From Halarcobacter sp. (GTDB taxonomy: Bacteria > Campylobacterota > Campylobacteria > Campylobacterales > Arcobacteraceae), in the NCBI RefSeq assembly GCF_963675975.1, contig NZ_OY780939.1, positions 1 to 64,000 of the forward strand: a DNA stretch of 64,000 bases. The letters are read 5' to 3'. The stretch's first letter is position 1; each line of letters begins with the position of its first letter. Below the pieces are notes generated by a model. The model was given only the letters and a program-made list of their open reading frames with translations. It was not told where the DNA came from and ran no database searches. Shown piece after piece: positions 54,460 to 63,352 of this stretch. The position numbers and the translations under genes were made by a program.

Positions 54460-54948
54460 TTACGCAGCCTCTTCTTCTTTTTTCTTTCTAAGAGCATCAA
54501 GCCCGATTGTAAAGTTAGTAACTGGAGCCATCCATGTAGCAGCAAGCATACCAAGAAGTTCTTCTCTAGATGGTAATTTAGCAAATGCATTAACTCTAGC
54601 AACATCTGCAATTTCACCTTCAATGATACCAGATTTAATTGCAAATTTATCTTTATTTGCTGTTGCAAATTTATCAGCAACTTTACAAGCAGAGATTTGA
54701 TCTTCAGACCATAAGAAAATGTTATTTCCAGATAATTCAATATCACCTAATTCTGCATTTTTTACAGCAACTGTAACTAATGTATTTTTAGCAACTTGAA
54801 CTTTAACACCATTTTCTTTAGCATCTTTTCTTAAACCTTCTAACTCTTTATGAGAGATTGCATTATAATCACAAACTACGATAGCTTGAGACTCTTTAAA
54901 TTCAGAAGTTAAGAAATCAATTACTTCAGCTTTTTGTTGTTTAGTCAT
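54460..54948 (-). CDS. rplJ: 50S ribosomal protein L10
   Basis: The 162-residue base of the ribosomal stalk, which binds 23S rRNA and L7/L12 dimers. It begins MTKQQKAEVIDFLTSEFKES and contains NTLVTVAVKNAELGDIE. The C-terminal helix that carries L7/L12 is present (about residues 130-162). It is preceded by a GGAG ribosome binding site and a 160-base structured leader. Confidence 0.97.
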   Translation of the reverse strand: MTKQQKAEVIDFLTSEFKESQAIVVCDYNAISHKELEGLRKDAKENGVKVQVAKNTLVTVAVKNAELGDIELSGNNIFLWSEDQISACKVADKFATANKDKFAIKSGIIEGEIADVARVNAFAKLPSREELLGMLAATWMAPVTNFTIGLDALRKKKEEEAA

Positions 54949-55108
54949 TTATATTTCTCCTTTCAAAACATCCAACTTCGGTAGGTTTTACAAAATACAG
55001 GAGTAGTATTTAACCCACTATCTTCAGTTTTTAATGTAGTGCTTTGATTAACACTCAAACGTGGGGATAATATCCCCACTATTGAATGTTAATTAAATAA
55101 AGTAAACC
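54949..55108 (-). promoter_or_regulatory. Candidate L10 leader upstream of rplJ
   Basis: The 160-base spacer between rplA and rplJ. It holds a compound stem (55048-55092): outer arms TTAACATTCAA/TTGAGTGTTAA and inner arms GTGGGGAT/ATCCCCAC with an internal loop, followed by conserved-looking single-stranded segments down to rplJ. Location and shape suit autogenous control by L10(L12)4, as in many bacteria, but the kink-turn motif was not confirmed. Confidence 0.5.
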
Positions 55109-55807
55109 TTATTTAATATCCATTAATTCTAAAACGTCAACATTAATTGATGGTGACATAGTTAGTGAAATTGCAGCATTTTTAATGTATCTACCTTTTG
55201 CAGATGCAGGTTTTGCTTTGTTGATTGCAGCAATAAATGCTTCAATATTTTCTTTGATTGCTTCTTCAGAAAATGATACTTTACCAACAGCAGCATGCAT
55301 ATTTCCTTTTTTATCAACTCTATATGCAACTTGACCACCTTTTGCATCACTAACTGCTTTAGTAACATCCATAGTTACTGTACCAGTTTTAGGGTTAGGC
55401 ATTAAACCTTTTGGCCCTAAGATTCTACCTAATTTACCAACTAGTCCCATACAATCTGGAGTTGCAATTAATACATCAAAATCAATGTTTCCAGCTTGTA
55501 CGCTCTCTACTAAATCATCATTACCAACAATATCAGCACCAGCTGCTTTAGCTTCATCCATTTTTGCACCTTTAGCAAAAACAGCAACTCTAACAGTTTT
55601 ACCAGTACCATTTGGAAGTACAACAGCACCTCTAATCATTTGATCAGCATGTCTTGGATCTACGTTTAAGTTTAATGCAACTTCAACTGATTCATCAAAT
55701 TTAGCTGATTTTAATTCTTTGATTTTTGCACAAGCTTCTGCAAATGCATAATTTTTATCTTCAACTTTCTCTAATAACGCTTTATATCTTTTTGAAACTT
55801 TTGCCAT
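55109..55807 (-). CDS. rplA: 50S ribosomal protein L1
   Basis: The 232-residue L1-stalk protein. Landmarks: [54 protein letters not shown] and [21 protein letters not shown] at the C-terminus. Length is standard. In many bacteria L1 represses its own operon by binding mRNA near rplK. Confidence 0.98.
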   Translation of the reverse strand: MAKVSKRYKALLEKVEDKNYAFAEACAKIKELKSAKFDESVEVALNLNVDPRHADQMIRGAVVLPNGTGKTVRVAVFAKGAKMDEAKAAGADIVGNDDLVESVQAGNIDFDVLIATPDCMGLVGKLGRILGPKGLMPNPKTGTVTMDVTKAVSDAKGGQVAYRVDKKGNMHAAVGKVSFSEEAIKENIEAFIAAINKAKPASAKGRYIKNAAISLTMSPSINVDVLELMDIK

Positions 55808-55875
55808 TTTATTCTCCGCAATTTTTTATTTTTTTTGCTACCGCTGTTTTTAGCCTAGTGGTCGGGCTTGTTATA

Positions 55876-56301
55876 TTATAACTCTGTATCAATTCCCATT
55901 GATCTAGCTGAACCAGCAACAATTTTTGCAGCTTGTTCTTTGTCGTCAGTATTTAAATCTGCGATTTTCATATCAACGATTTCAAGAATTTGGTCTTTAG
56001 TTAATTTTCCAACTTTGTTTTTAAGTGGATTATCTGAACCTTTTTTAACACCAGAGATTTTTTTAATTAAATCTGTCATTGGTGGTTGTTTTAATACAAA
56101 AGTAAAACTTTTGTCATTGTAAACAGTGATTTCAACTGGAATAGTGAATCCACCTTTATCTTTTGTTTTTTCATTGAATGCTTTACAGAATTCCATGATG
56201 TTAATCCCTCTTTGACCTAGAGCAGGACCAACAGGTGGTGATGGATTAGCAGCACCAGCTGGAATTTGAAGTTTTAATATTCCGTCAACTTTTTTAGCCA
56301 T
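55876..56301 (-). CDS. rplK: 50S ribosomal protein L11
   Basis: The 141-residue protein of the GTPase-associated centre. It begins [38 protein letters not shown], with the conserved proline-rich linker, and ends [12 protein letters not shown]. Its leader contains a long hairpin (56339-56397). Confidence 0.98.
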   Translation of the reverse strand: MAKKVDGILKLQIPAGAANPSPPVGPALGQRGINIMEFCKAFNEKTKDKGGFTIPVEITVYNDKSFTFVLKQPPMTDLIKKISGVKKGSDNPLKNKVGKLTKDQILEIVDMKIADLNTDDKEQAAKIVAGSARSMGIDTEL

Positions 56302-56338
56302 CGTATTTCCTTTTTAAATTTTTTATTGTTTTTAATGA

Positions 56339-56397
56339 TTTAGGCATTAGGCAAGAAAACTCAAAGGAAGCCGAAGTTTTTTTGCCTAATGCCTAAA
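56339..56397 (-). repeat. Hairpin built from repeated heptamers between nusG and rplK
   Basis: Perfect 16-bp arms (56339-56354 and 56382-56397), each made of two tandem copies of TTAGGCA or its complement, plus a further 6-bp inner stem AAAACT/AGTTTT. It lies 8 bases after the nusG stop and 38 bases before rplK, the place where L1 control or RNA processing acts in other bacteria. Confidence 0.75.
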
Positions 56398-56404
56398 AAT
56401 ATAT

Positions 56405-56932
56405 TTATACTACTCTTTCTACTTGAGTATAGTTTATTTCAACTGGAGTATTTCTTCCAAAAATTGAAACATTTAATTTTAATAATCCTGAAGCCATATC
56501 AAAATCTTCAACTACACCGTTAAAGTTTGCGAATGGACCTTCATTGATTCTTACCATCTCACCTTCATCAAATGAAATTTTTGGTTTAGCCGCAGCTCTA
56601 TTTTGAACTTTGTCTAAAATTGAATCAATATCTTTTTTAGATAATGGAGTTGGTTTTTTAGATTCACCAATAAATCTTCCAACTTTTGGCATTGATTGAA
56701 TTCTATGCCATAATGCAGTATCTAAATCTATTTTAGCAAAAGCATATGCAGGATATAGAGGTCTTTCAACAATTGTTTTATTACCTTTTTTAACTTCAAT
56801 TAAATCTTCTGTAGGAACTAAAACTTCAGAAATTCTACCATCAGCCATCTCTTCTGCAAGTCTTTCTAATGCTCTTTTTACAGCTAATTCACTTCCTGAG
56901 TGTGTTTGTATTGCATACCATTGTTGTGCCAT
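56405..56932 (-). CDS. nusG: Transcription antitermination factor NusG
   Basis: A 175-residue NusG that binds the RNA polymerase clamp and links it to Rho or the ribosome. The NGN domain starts WYAIQTHSGSELAVKRALE, and the C-terminal KOW domain contains GEMVRINEGPFANFNGVVEDF. Located downstream of secE with a 10-base gap, as in most bacteria. Confidence 0.97.
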   Translation of the reverse strand: MAQQWYAIQTHSGSELAVKRALERLAEEMADGRISEVLVPTEDLIEVKKGNKTIVERPLYPAYAFAKIDLDTALWHRIQSMPKVGRFIGESKKPTPLSKKDIDSILDKVQNRAAAKPKISFDEGEMVRINEGPFANFNGVVEDFDMASGLLKLNVSIFGRNTPVEINYTQVERVV

Positions 56933-56942
56933 TAAATATTCC

Positions 56943-57125
56943 TTAGTTCATTACAGCAGATAAGCTTAGAGACATAATTGCATCAATTAATGCTAAGAAA
57001 AGAGAAATAACTGTTACAACTACAAATACAGAAAGGTAAGCAGATCTAATTTGCTCTTTGATAGGGAAGATAACTTTTAAAAGTTCTTCTTTAGCATTTT
57101 TATAATAAGTTTTTAATTTATTCAC
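56943..57125 (-). CDS. secE: Preprotein translocase subunit SecE
   Basis: A 60-residue SecE, the minimal form with one TM helix (about residues 32-55). The pre-TM amphipathic part contains YYKNAKEELLKVIFP, matching the family's E-L-x-K-V-x-x-P pattern. It is short because the extra helices of E. coli SecE are absent, normal for the phylum. Located between tRNA-Trp and nusG. Confidence 0.95.
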   Translation of the reverse strand: MNKLKTYYKNAKEELLKVIFPIKEQIRSAYLSVFVVVTVISLFLALIDAIMSLSLSAVMN

Positions 57126-57195
57126 AATTGACTCCAGTTTCTAAGCTTGATAAATTCTTTTAAAAGAAGTCAATACTGCTTTTAAAAAAATTTAG

Positions 57196-57271
57196 TGGCA
57201 GGCCAGACAGGACTCGAACCCGTAACCATCGGATTTGGAATCCGGCGCTCTACCATTGGAGCTACTGACCT
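57196..57271 (-). tRNA. tRNA-Trp (CCA anticodon)
   Basis: 76-base cloverleaf on the minus strand starting AGGTCAGTAGCTC. The anticodon loop TTCCAAA has anticodon CCA, the T-arm is GGTTCGA type, and the encoded 3' CCA is present. Lies between rpmG and secE, a place where tRNA-Trp is often found. Confidence 0.97.
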
Positions 57272-57301
57272 GGTTACAAACCACAAAGGTTAAGAAAAGT
57301 C

Positions 57302-57472
57302 TTACGACTTTAACTTAACTTCTTTATGAATTGTGTGTTTTTTTAATCTTGGGCTATATTTTTTAATAGCCATTTTTTCTGTGTATGTTTTTGGGTTTTT
57401 GTAAGTAGTGTAGTTAATATCACCACACTCCTCACATTTTAGTCCAATTTTAATACTTACTCCGTTTGCCAT
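57302..57472 (-). CDS. rpmG: 50S ribosomal protein L33
   Basis: A 56-residue ribosomal protein with first residues [20 protein letters not shown] and end [13 protein letters not shown]. The first zinc pair CEEC (residues 13-16) is kept, but the two positions of the second pair are Ser40 and Leu43 ([11 protein letters not shown]), so the usual four-Cys zinc site is incomplete. It follows tuf after 9 bases and precedes tRNA-Trp. Confidence 0.95.
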   Translation of the reverse strand: MANGVSIKIGLKCEECGDINYTTYKNPKTYTEKMAIKKYSPRLKKHTIHKEVKLKS

Positions 57473-57481
57473 AGCTTATCC

Positions 57482-58690
57482 TTACTTGATGATTTCAGCA
57501 ACAACTCCAGCACCAACAGTTCTACCACCTTCTCTAATAGCAAATTTAGTACCTTTTTCTAGAGCTACTGGAGCAACTAATGCAACAGTCATCTCAACGT
57601 TATCACCTGGCATAACCATTTCTGTACCTTCTGGTAAAGTACAAGAACCAGTAACGTCTGTTGTTCTTACATAAAATTGTGGTCTGTATCCTGAGAAGAA
57701 TGGAGTGTGTCTACCACCCTCTTCTTTAGAAAGGATATATACTTCACCTTTGAATTCAGTGTGTGGAGTAATTGAACCTGGCTTAACAAGAACTTGTCCT
57801 CTTTGAACATCTTCTTTTTTAATACCTCTTAATAAGATACCAGCGTTATCACCAGCAACACCTTCGTCCATCTCTTTTCTGAACATTTCAATACCAGTTA
57901 CAGTAGTTTTTTGTGTATCTCTCATACCAACGATTTCAATCTCTTCGTTTAGTTTGATTGTACCTTTTTCAATTCTACCAGTAACAACAGTACCTCTACC
58001 TTGAATAGTAAATACATCTTCAACAGGCATTAAGAAATCTTGATCAGCATCTCTTTCTGGAGTTGGGATATAAGCATCAACTTCTGCCATTAAGTTATAG
58101 ATTTTTTCAGACCATTCACCAGCAGTACCAGATTTAGCTTCTTCTAAAGCTTGGAATGCAGAACCAGCAACGATAGGAGTATCATCACCTGGGAAATCGT
58201 ACTCAGAAAGTAATTCTCTAACTTCCATTTCAACTAATTCTAACATCTCTTCTTTATCTTCATCATCAAGTTGATCTTCTTTGTTTAAGAATACAACGAT
58301 GTATGGTACACCAACTTGTTTAGATAATAAGATGTGCTCTCTTGTTTGAGCCATTGGTCCATCAGTTGAAGCAATAACTAAAATAGCACCATCCATTTGT
58401 GCAGCACCAGTAATCATGTTTTTAACATAATCGGCGTGACCTGGACAATCTACGTGTGCGTAGTGTCTAGTTTCAGTTTCATACTCAACGTGAGAAGTAG
58501 CAATTGTAATACCTCTTTCTCTTTCTTCTGGAGCATTATCAATTTGATCATAATCCATAGTTGCTTGACCATTTTTAAGCCCTAAACACATAGTGATTGC
58601 AGCTGTTAATGTAGTTTTACCGTGGTCAACGTGACCAATAGTACCAATATTTACGTGCGGTTTACTTCGCTCGAATTTTTCTTTTGCCAT
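57482..58690 (-). CDS. tuf: Translation elongation factor Tu
   Basis: The 402-residue GTPase that delivers aminoacyl-tRNA to the ribosome. P-loop GHVDHGKTT, switch [17 protein letters not shown] and NKEDQLDD (an NKxD guanine motif, about residues 136-139). The three EF-Tu domains are complete. Only one tuf copy is seen in the window. It lies downstream of the tRNA-Gly-Tyr-Thr-Phe cluster, as in E. coli tufB, behind a terminator, a promoter and a leader hairpin of its own. Confidence 0.98.
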   Translation of the reverse strand: MAKEKFERSKPHVNIGTIGHVDHGKTTLTAAITMCLGLKNGQATMDYDQIDNAPEERERGITIATSHVEYETETRHYAHVDCPGHADYVKNMITGAAQMDGAILVIASTDGPMAQTREHILLSKQVGVPYIVVFLNKEDQLDDEDKEEMLELVEMEVRELLSEYDFPGDDTPIVAGSAFQALEEAKSGTAGEWSEKIYNLMAEVDAYIPTPERDADQDFLMPVEDVFTIQGRGTVVTGRIEKGTIKLNEEIEIVGMRDTQKTTVTGIEMFRKEMDEGVAGDNAGILLRGIKKEDVQRGQVLVKPGSITPHTEFKGEVYILSKEEGGRHTPFFSGYRPQFYVRTTDVTGSCTLPEGTEMVMPGDNVEMTVALVAPVALEKGTKFAIREGGRTVGAGVVAEIIK

Positions 58691-58723
58691 AAAATTCCCC
58701 TTAAAAAATTTTGGTTGTTATTG

Positions 58724-58765
58724 CCCTCTGAGTAGATAAGTCCGATAACTTCTCTATTCAGAGGG
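58724..58765 (-). promoter_or_regulatory. Leader hairpin of tuf mRNA
   Basis: Arms CCCTCTGA (58724-58731) and TCAGAGGG (58758-58765) enclosing further pairings (GATAAGT/AACTT), in the predicted tuf 5' leader about 34 bases before the start codon. Its GC content stands out in an AT-rich region. Function unknown; possible stability or feedback element. Confidence 0.55.
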
Positions 58766-58778
58766 GATGTTTACTATT

Positions 58779-58784
58779 AATATA
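58779..58784 (-). promoter_or_regulatory. Predicted -10 box for tuf
   Basis: TATATT on the minus strand with T-rich sequence upstream, typical of sigma-70 promoters in this phylum. It would start transcription near 58772, giving an 80-base leader containing the hairpin. Confidence 0.5.
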
Positions 58785-58870
58785 CCTACAAAAAAAAGCA
58801 ATATTTTTTTGTGGACTGGTATTTTACTTAAAAAATACTAAAAAAAACTTTAATGGGAGATTTTTTATAA

Positions 58871-58902
58871 AAAAAGGGAGTTATAAAAATGCGTTATAAC
58901 TC
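58871..58902 (-). terminator. Rho-independent terminator between the tRNA cluster and tuf
   Basis: Nine-base arms GAGTTATAA/TTATAACTC with a 7-base loop, then CCTTTTTTTATAAAAAA on the minus strand. It separates the tRNA transcript from tuf, perhaps only partly. Confidence 0.78.
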
Positions 58903-58930
58903 AGCTCCCAGTAATCAATAAATAAATTAA

Positions 58931-59007
<77 letters not shown>

Positions 59008-59016
59008 AACATTACG

Positions 59017-59101
59017 TGGTGGTGAGAGAAGGATTTGAACCTTCGAAGCCATAGGCGGGAGATTTACAGTCTCCTGGATTTGACCACTCTCCAACCTCAC
59101 C
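59017..59101 (-). tRNA. tRNA-Tyr (GTA anticodon)
   Basis: 85 bases on the minus strand with the long variable arm of tRNA-Tyr. Starts GGTGAGGTTGGAGAG, anticodon GTA in loop CTGTAAA, and the 3' ACCA is encoded. Nine bases from tRNA-Gly. Confidence 0.97.
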
Positions 59102-59167
59102 GTTGAAAAAATTATTGTTCTGGTCAAGCGCTGATCTTTTTAAGATTACGCACGACATTAATAAAAA

Positions 59168-59244
59168 TGGAGCTGGTGAAGGGAGTCGAACCCCCGACCT
59201 GCTGATTACAAATCAGCTGCTCTAGCCAACTGAGCTACACCAGC
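59168..59244 (-). tRNA. tRNA-Thr (TGT anticodon)
   Basis: 77 bases on the minus strand, starting GCTGGTGTAGCTCAG. The anticodon loop is TTTGTAA with anticodon TGT, and the 3' CCA is encoded. Confidence 0.97.
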
Positions 59245-59259
59245 GTCCAATAATTTAAG

Positions 59260-59335
59260 TGGTGGCGCGGGGCAGAATCGAACTGCCGACACAAGGATTT
59301 TCAGTCCTTTGCTCTACCGACTGAGCTACCGAGCC
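59260..59335 (-). tRNA. tRNA-Phe (GAA anticodon)
   Basis: 76 bases on the minus strand, starting GGCTCGGTAGCTCAG, with anticodon GAA in the loop CTGAAAA and encoded 3' CCA. The acceptor stem GGCTCGG/CCGCGCC has a T-C mismatch at position 4-69, where the usual partner sequence would be CCGAGCC. Confidence 0.95.
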
Positions 59336-59374
59336 ATACGCTTTTTGAATGCGTCCTTCTTAAATTGGAGTGAA

Positions 59375-59380
59375 ATTATA
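59375..59380 (-). promoter_or_regulatory. Predicted -10 box for the tRNA cluster
   Basis: TATAAT on the minus strand with TG nearby (TGTATATAAT), 40 bases upstream of tRNA-Phe and just past the murD stop. It would drive tRNA Phe-Thr-Tyr-Gly. Confidence 0.5.
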
Positions 59381-59392
59381 TACAGTAATACA

Positions 59393-60553
59393 TTAAAAGA
59401 AGCTTAAACTAGAAACAAATCTTTTAAATTCTTCTCCTCTTTGCTTATAAGAGTTAAATTGATCTAAAGATGCAGCTGCTGGAGAAAGCATTGAAACACT
59501 GTCTGTATCGTGTTTCTTTGATATTTCTTCTACTGCTTTTTCTAAATTTTTACATTCTGAATTTTTTAATTTGTATTCATCACAAAATTTAGAAATTCTT
59601 TCACAATTACTTCCTATAGAGAAAATTTCCACTTCGTAATCTTTTAAAAATTCAAAAAGAGGCTTTAAGTTTGCACCTTTATCATCTCCACCTAATATTA
59701 AATATATCTTTTTTTCTTTATAAGGAGGTAATGCATTAATTGTTGCATCTATATTTGTAGCTTTACTATCATCTATCCATAATCTATTTTGTTTATCATA
59801 AAACTCTTCTACTTTATGCTTATCTACTTTATATGTATTTATTTTTTCATAGTCAATATCATCAAATACTATCTTTTTTGTTGCTAAAGCTAATAATGCA
59901 TCTAATAGAAATGGTTCTTTAAAATCTACTTTTTCTTTTTCTATATTAAAGTATGCACACAAATCATCACTATTTTTATATGTTATTTTCATAGCACTGG
60001 TAGGATAATCTTTATATGCTTCAGGTATTATTGCTATTTCCCCCTCTACCATCATAGATAAAGGTTTTAGTTTTGATTCTTCATATTCTTTAAAACTTCC
60101 ATGCCAAGAGATATGATCTTCAGATATTGGTAATAATACATATAAATTTGGTTTTGCTATATTTGTATAATGAAAAGTGAAAGAAGAGGTTTCAAGAATC
60201 CATATGGGTGCATTTTTATCTAATTTTGTAATGGGTGTACCAATATTCCCTCCACATACACTACCTTTAGATTCTAACAAATGCTGAATCATTTGGGTTG
60301 TTGTTGTTTTACCATTTGTTCCACTAATCCAAATTGAAAAGGGCATATCTTTATAAAGTAAATCATAATCACTTTGAATATTCTTTGCTTTTTTTACCAT
60401 TTCATTATATGGGGGAATACCTGGACTTACTATAGTTATATCGTCAGATTCTAAATTGTATTTATCGAAATCATTATCATCATATAATATGACATCATTA
60501 AAATTATCTTTAATAGCTTGGGCAGTGAGCCCTTTACCAAGTACTCTAATCAT
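59393..60553 (-). CDS. murD: UDP-N-acetylmuramoylalanine--D-glutamate ligase
   Basis: Adds D-glutamate to UDP-MurNAc-L-Ala in peptidoglycan precursor synthesis. The 386-residue Mur ligase has an ATP-binding loop SGTNGKTTTTQMI (about residues 109-121), the carbamylated-Lys/Glu region with LETSSF, and the WIDDSKATN motif (about residues 263-271). It is shorter than the E. coli enzyme (438) because the N-terminal domain is reduced, as in Campylobacter. Downstream of mraY, with a 103-base gap. Confidence 0.95.
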   Translation of the reverse strand: MIRVLGKGLTAQAIKDNFNDVILYDDNDFDKYNLESDDITIVSPGIPPYNEMVKKAKNIQSDYDLLYKDMPFSIWISGTNGKTTTTQMIQHLLESKGSVCGGNIGTPITKLDKNAPIWILETSSFTFHYTNIAKPNLYVLLPISEDHISWHGSFKEYEESKLKPLSMMVEGEIAIIPEAYKDYPTSAMKITYKNSDDLCAYFNIEKEKVDFKEPFLLDALLALATKKIVFDDIDYEKINTYKVDKHKVEEFYDKQNRLWIDDSKATNIDATINALPPYKEKKIYLILGGDDKGANLKPLFEFLKDYEVEIFSIGSNCERISKFCDEYKLKNSECKNLEKAVEEISKKHDTDSVSMLSPAAASLDQFNSYKQRGEEFKRFVSSLSFF

Positions 60554-60656
60554 TATATCTCCTAGCTTTTTTAGCTCAATTCTATTGGTGTCTTAAAATA
60601 ATTCCACATGCAATCTATATATAAAGGGGGAAGTATTTCTATATTTTTAACAATTC

Positions 60657-61718
60657 CTATCTAATTTTAAGACTTAACAAGGCAACTAAATTTGCCATAA
60701 AAGAAACAATCCAAAACCGAACTATGATTTTATTTTCTTTCCAACCCTTTTGCTCAAAATGATGATGAATTGGAGCCATTAAAAATATTCTTTTTTGTCT
60801 TAGTTTATATGAACCAACTTGTAGTATTACAGATACTGTTTCAATAACAAATACAAGTCCAATTAAAATAAGTAATATTTCAGATTTTGCTACGATTGCC
60901 ATATATCCCATAAAAGCTCCTAATGGCAAGGAACCACTATCACCCATAAATACTTGTGCAGGATGACAGTTATACCAAAGAAATGCAATCAAAGAGCCAA
61001 TAAGAGCTGAACCTATTATTGCTAATTCACCTGAGGTTTGAATACTAGGTAATAAAAGATAAGATGAAAATACGGCATGTCCACTAACATATACTAATCC
61101 TGAAAGTGTTACAAATGCTATTATTGATGGAACTGTAGCTAGACCATCTAATCCATCTGTAAGATTGACTGCATTTGATGCAGATACAATAACTAGCATC
61201 CAAAATGCAATAGCAAAATAACTCATATCAAAAAGTGGGTATTTATAAAATGGTGTATATATTGTAGTTGTATGGTGATATACAACTAAAACAATAGAAA
61301 CAACACAAGCAGCTAAAAATTGTAATATAAGTTTTCCTTTTGGAGTTAAGCCAGCTGAATTGCTATTTTTTAGAATTTTTGAAATATCATCTTTAAATCC
61401 AATAAAAGAGAAAGCACCTAAAACTAAAAGTGCCCCTACTACATAGAAATTGTTTAATTTTACAGTTAATAATGTTGCGATTATAGTAGAAAAAATAAAA
61501 ACAACACCACCCATAGTTGGAGTACCAGCTTTTTCTTGATGAGATTCAGGCGCATATTCATAAATAGGTTGGGAAGCCTTTTTTGATTTTGCCCATTTGA
61601 CAAACTTTGGAAGCAAATACATTGTTAAAAAAAATGAAATAAAAAATGCAATTCCTGCACGAACTGAAATATATTGAAAAATATTAATATCTAGATGTCT
61701 ATAAAACCAATAAAACAA
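60657..61718 (-). CDS. mraY: Phospho-N-acetylmuramoyl-pentapeptide transferase
   Basis: Integral membrane enzyme that makes lipid I from UDP-MurNAc-pentapeptide and undecaprenyl phosphate. The 353-residue protein has about ten TM helices and the conserved [11 protein letters not shown] (about residues 64-74), [13 protein letters not shown] (about residues 182-194), [12 protein letters not shown] and APIHHHFE motifs that form the active site. The start is TTG at 61716-61718 with AAGG seven bases upstream. Encoded with murD; divergent from gpmI, an order also seen in Campylobacter. Confidence 0.97.
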   Translation of the reverse strand: MFYWFYRHLDINIFQYISVRAGIAFFISFFLTMYLLPKFVKWAKSKKASQPIYEYAPESHQEKAGTPTMGGVVFIFSTIIATLLTVKLNNFYVVGALLVLGAFSFIGFKDDISKILKNSNSAGLTPKGKLILQFLAACVVSIVLVVYHHTTTIYTPFYKYPLFDMSYFAIAFWMLVIVSASNAVNLTDGLDGLATVPSIIAFVTLSGLVYVSGHAVFSSYLLLPSIQTSGELAIIGSALIGSLIAFLWYNCHPAQVFMGDSGSLPLGAFMGYMAIVAKSEILLILIGLVFVIETVSVILQVGSYKLRQKRIFLMAPIHHHFEQKGWKENKIIVRFWIVSFMANLVALLSLKIR

Positions 61719-61826
61719 ATTTAAGCCTTCAATTTCAGGAAAGGATACTCCTGAGTTTTAAAAAACCCCAATCTCTGCCTTTGGACAAAGATATATATTT
61801 TCAGCAAATATAGGAGTTAGTTTTGG

Positions 61827-61832
61827 TATAAT
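61827..61832 (+). promoter_or_regulatory. Predicted -10 box for gpmI
   Basis: TATAAT in an extended context (TGGTATAAT), 45 bases upstream of the gpmI start. A second TATAAT lies at 61843-61848, so either may be used. Confidence 0.45.
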
Positions 61833-61876
61833 CCGCGAAGATTATAATACAATATACTTTTTAAAAGGTTTAAACA

Positions 61877-63352
61877 ATGAGCAAAAAAGCAATCTTAGTA
61901 ATTACCGATGGGATAGGGTTTAATGAATCAGAAAGTTATAATGCTTTTGTAAACGCAAAAACTCCTACATACGATTATCTATTTAAAAATATCCCTTATT
62001 CTTTAATCCATACTTATGGTAAATATGTTGGTTTACCAGATGGACAAATGGGAAATTCAGAAGTTGGTCATATGACAATTGGTAGTGGTAGAGTACTATA
62101 CCAAGACTTAGTAAAAATAAATATGGCTATTGAAAATGATACATTAAAAGATAATGAAATTATAAAATCAACAATAGATAGTTCTAATAATATTCATTTA
62201 ATTGGTCTTCTAAGTGATGGTGGAGTTCACTCTCATATAGAACATATAATAGCTCTTGCAAAAATTGCAAAAACAAATAATAAAAAAGTTTTTATCCATG
62301 CTATAACTGATGGTAGAGATGTAGCACCTAACTGCGCAGCAAAATATATTAAACAAATTTTAGATATTTGTGATGAGGATATAATCTTAGCAACAATTGC
62401 AGGAAGATATTACTCTATGGATAGAGATTCAAGATGGGAAAGAGTACAAAAAGGTTATGATGCAATAGCTTTCGCACAACCAAAAACTTCAAATAATCCA
62501 TTGGACTTTATAGAAGATTCATATAAAGAAGAGATTTTTGATGAATTCTTAGTACCAACTGCTTTTGAAGGATATGAAGGTTTGGCACAAAATGACGGAA
62601 TAATATTTTGTAACTTTAGAAGTGACAGAATGAGAGAGATCTCTAATGCAATAGCAAATAAAGATTTTAATGAGTTCAATAGATTTGAAGAAAAACTAAA
62701 TATCGCAACAATGACACAATATGATAAGAATCTTCCCCTACCAGTAATTTTTCCAAAAGAAACACCTAAAAATACTTTAGCAGAAGTTATATCAGATGCA
62801 GGATTAACACAACTTCATACAGCTGAAACTGAAAAATATGCCCATGTGACTTTTTTCTTTAATGGTGGAGTTGAAGAACCAGTATTAAATGAAAGTAGAG
62901 TTTTAATCCCTTCTCCAAAAGTAGCAACTTATGATTTAAAACCAGAAATGAGTGCTCCTGAAGTTGGTGTTGAAGTATTAAAAGCAATGGATGCGGATAC
63001 AGATTTTATTGTTGTTAACTTTGCAAATGGTGATATGGTTGGACACACTGGTGTTTACGAAGCAGGTATTAAAGCAGTTGAAGCTGTAGATAAAGAGATT
63101 GGTTTAATTATAGAAAAAGCTAAAAAGAAAAATTACAGTTTAATATTAACAAGCGACCATGGTAACTGTGAAATGATGAAAGATACAGAAGGAAAAACTC
63201 TAACTAATCATACAGTAGGAGATGTATTTTGTTTTGTAATGGCAGAAAATGTATCTGAAGTTAAAGAGGGAAGCTTAAATAACATAGCACCAACTGTACT
63301 TAAACTTATGGGTGTAGAAAAACCTGATGAAATGGATGAGGCTTTAGTTTAA
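61877..63352 (+). CDS. gpmI: 2,3-bisphosphoglycerate-independent phosphoglycerate mutase
   Basis: Interconverts 3- and 2-phosphoglycerate in glycolysis and gluconeogenesis, using two Mn2+ ions. The 491-residue protein has the metal-binding start VITDGIGFNES, the nucleophile region GQMGNSEVGH (Ser61), TDGRDVAP, HTAETEKYAHVTFFFNGG and the second metal site TSDHGNCE. Length is typical. Its stop overlaps the start of the next gene as TAATG. Confidence 0.97.
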   Translation: MSKKAILVITDGIGFNESESYNAFVNAKTPTYDYLFKNIPYSLIHTYGKYVGLPDGQMGNSEVGHMTIGSGRVLYQDLVKINMAIENDTLKDNEIIKSTIDSSNNIHLIGLLSDGGVHSHIEHIIALAKIAKTNNKKVFIHAITDGRDVAPNCAAKYIKQILDICDEDIILATIAGRYYSMDRDSRWERVQKGYDAIAFAQPKTSNNPLDFIEDSYKEEIFDEFLVPTAFEGYEGLAQNDGIIFCNFRSDRMREISNAIANKDFNEFNRFEEKLNIATMTQYDKNLPLPVIFPKETPKNTLAEVISDAGLTQLHTAETEKYAHVTFFFNGGVEEPVLNESRVLIPSPKVATYDLKPEMSAPEVGVEVLKAMDADTDFIVVNFANGDMVGHTGVYEAGIKAVEAVDKEIGLIIEKAKKKNYSLILTSDHGNCEMMKDTEGKTLTNHTVGDVFCFVMAENVSEVKEGSLNNIAPTVLKLMGVEKPDEMDEALV

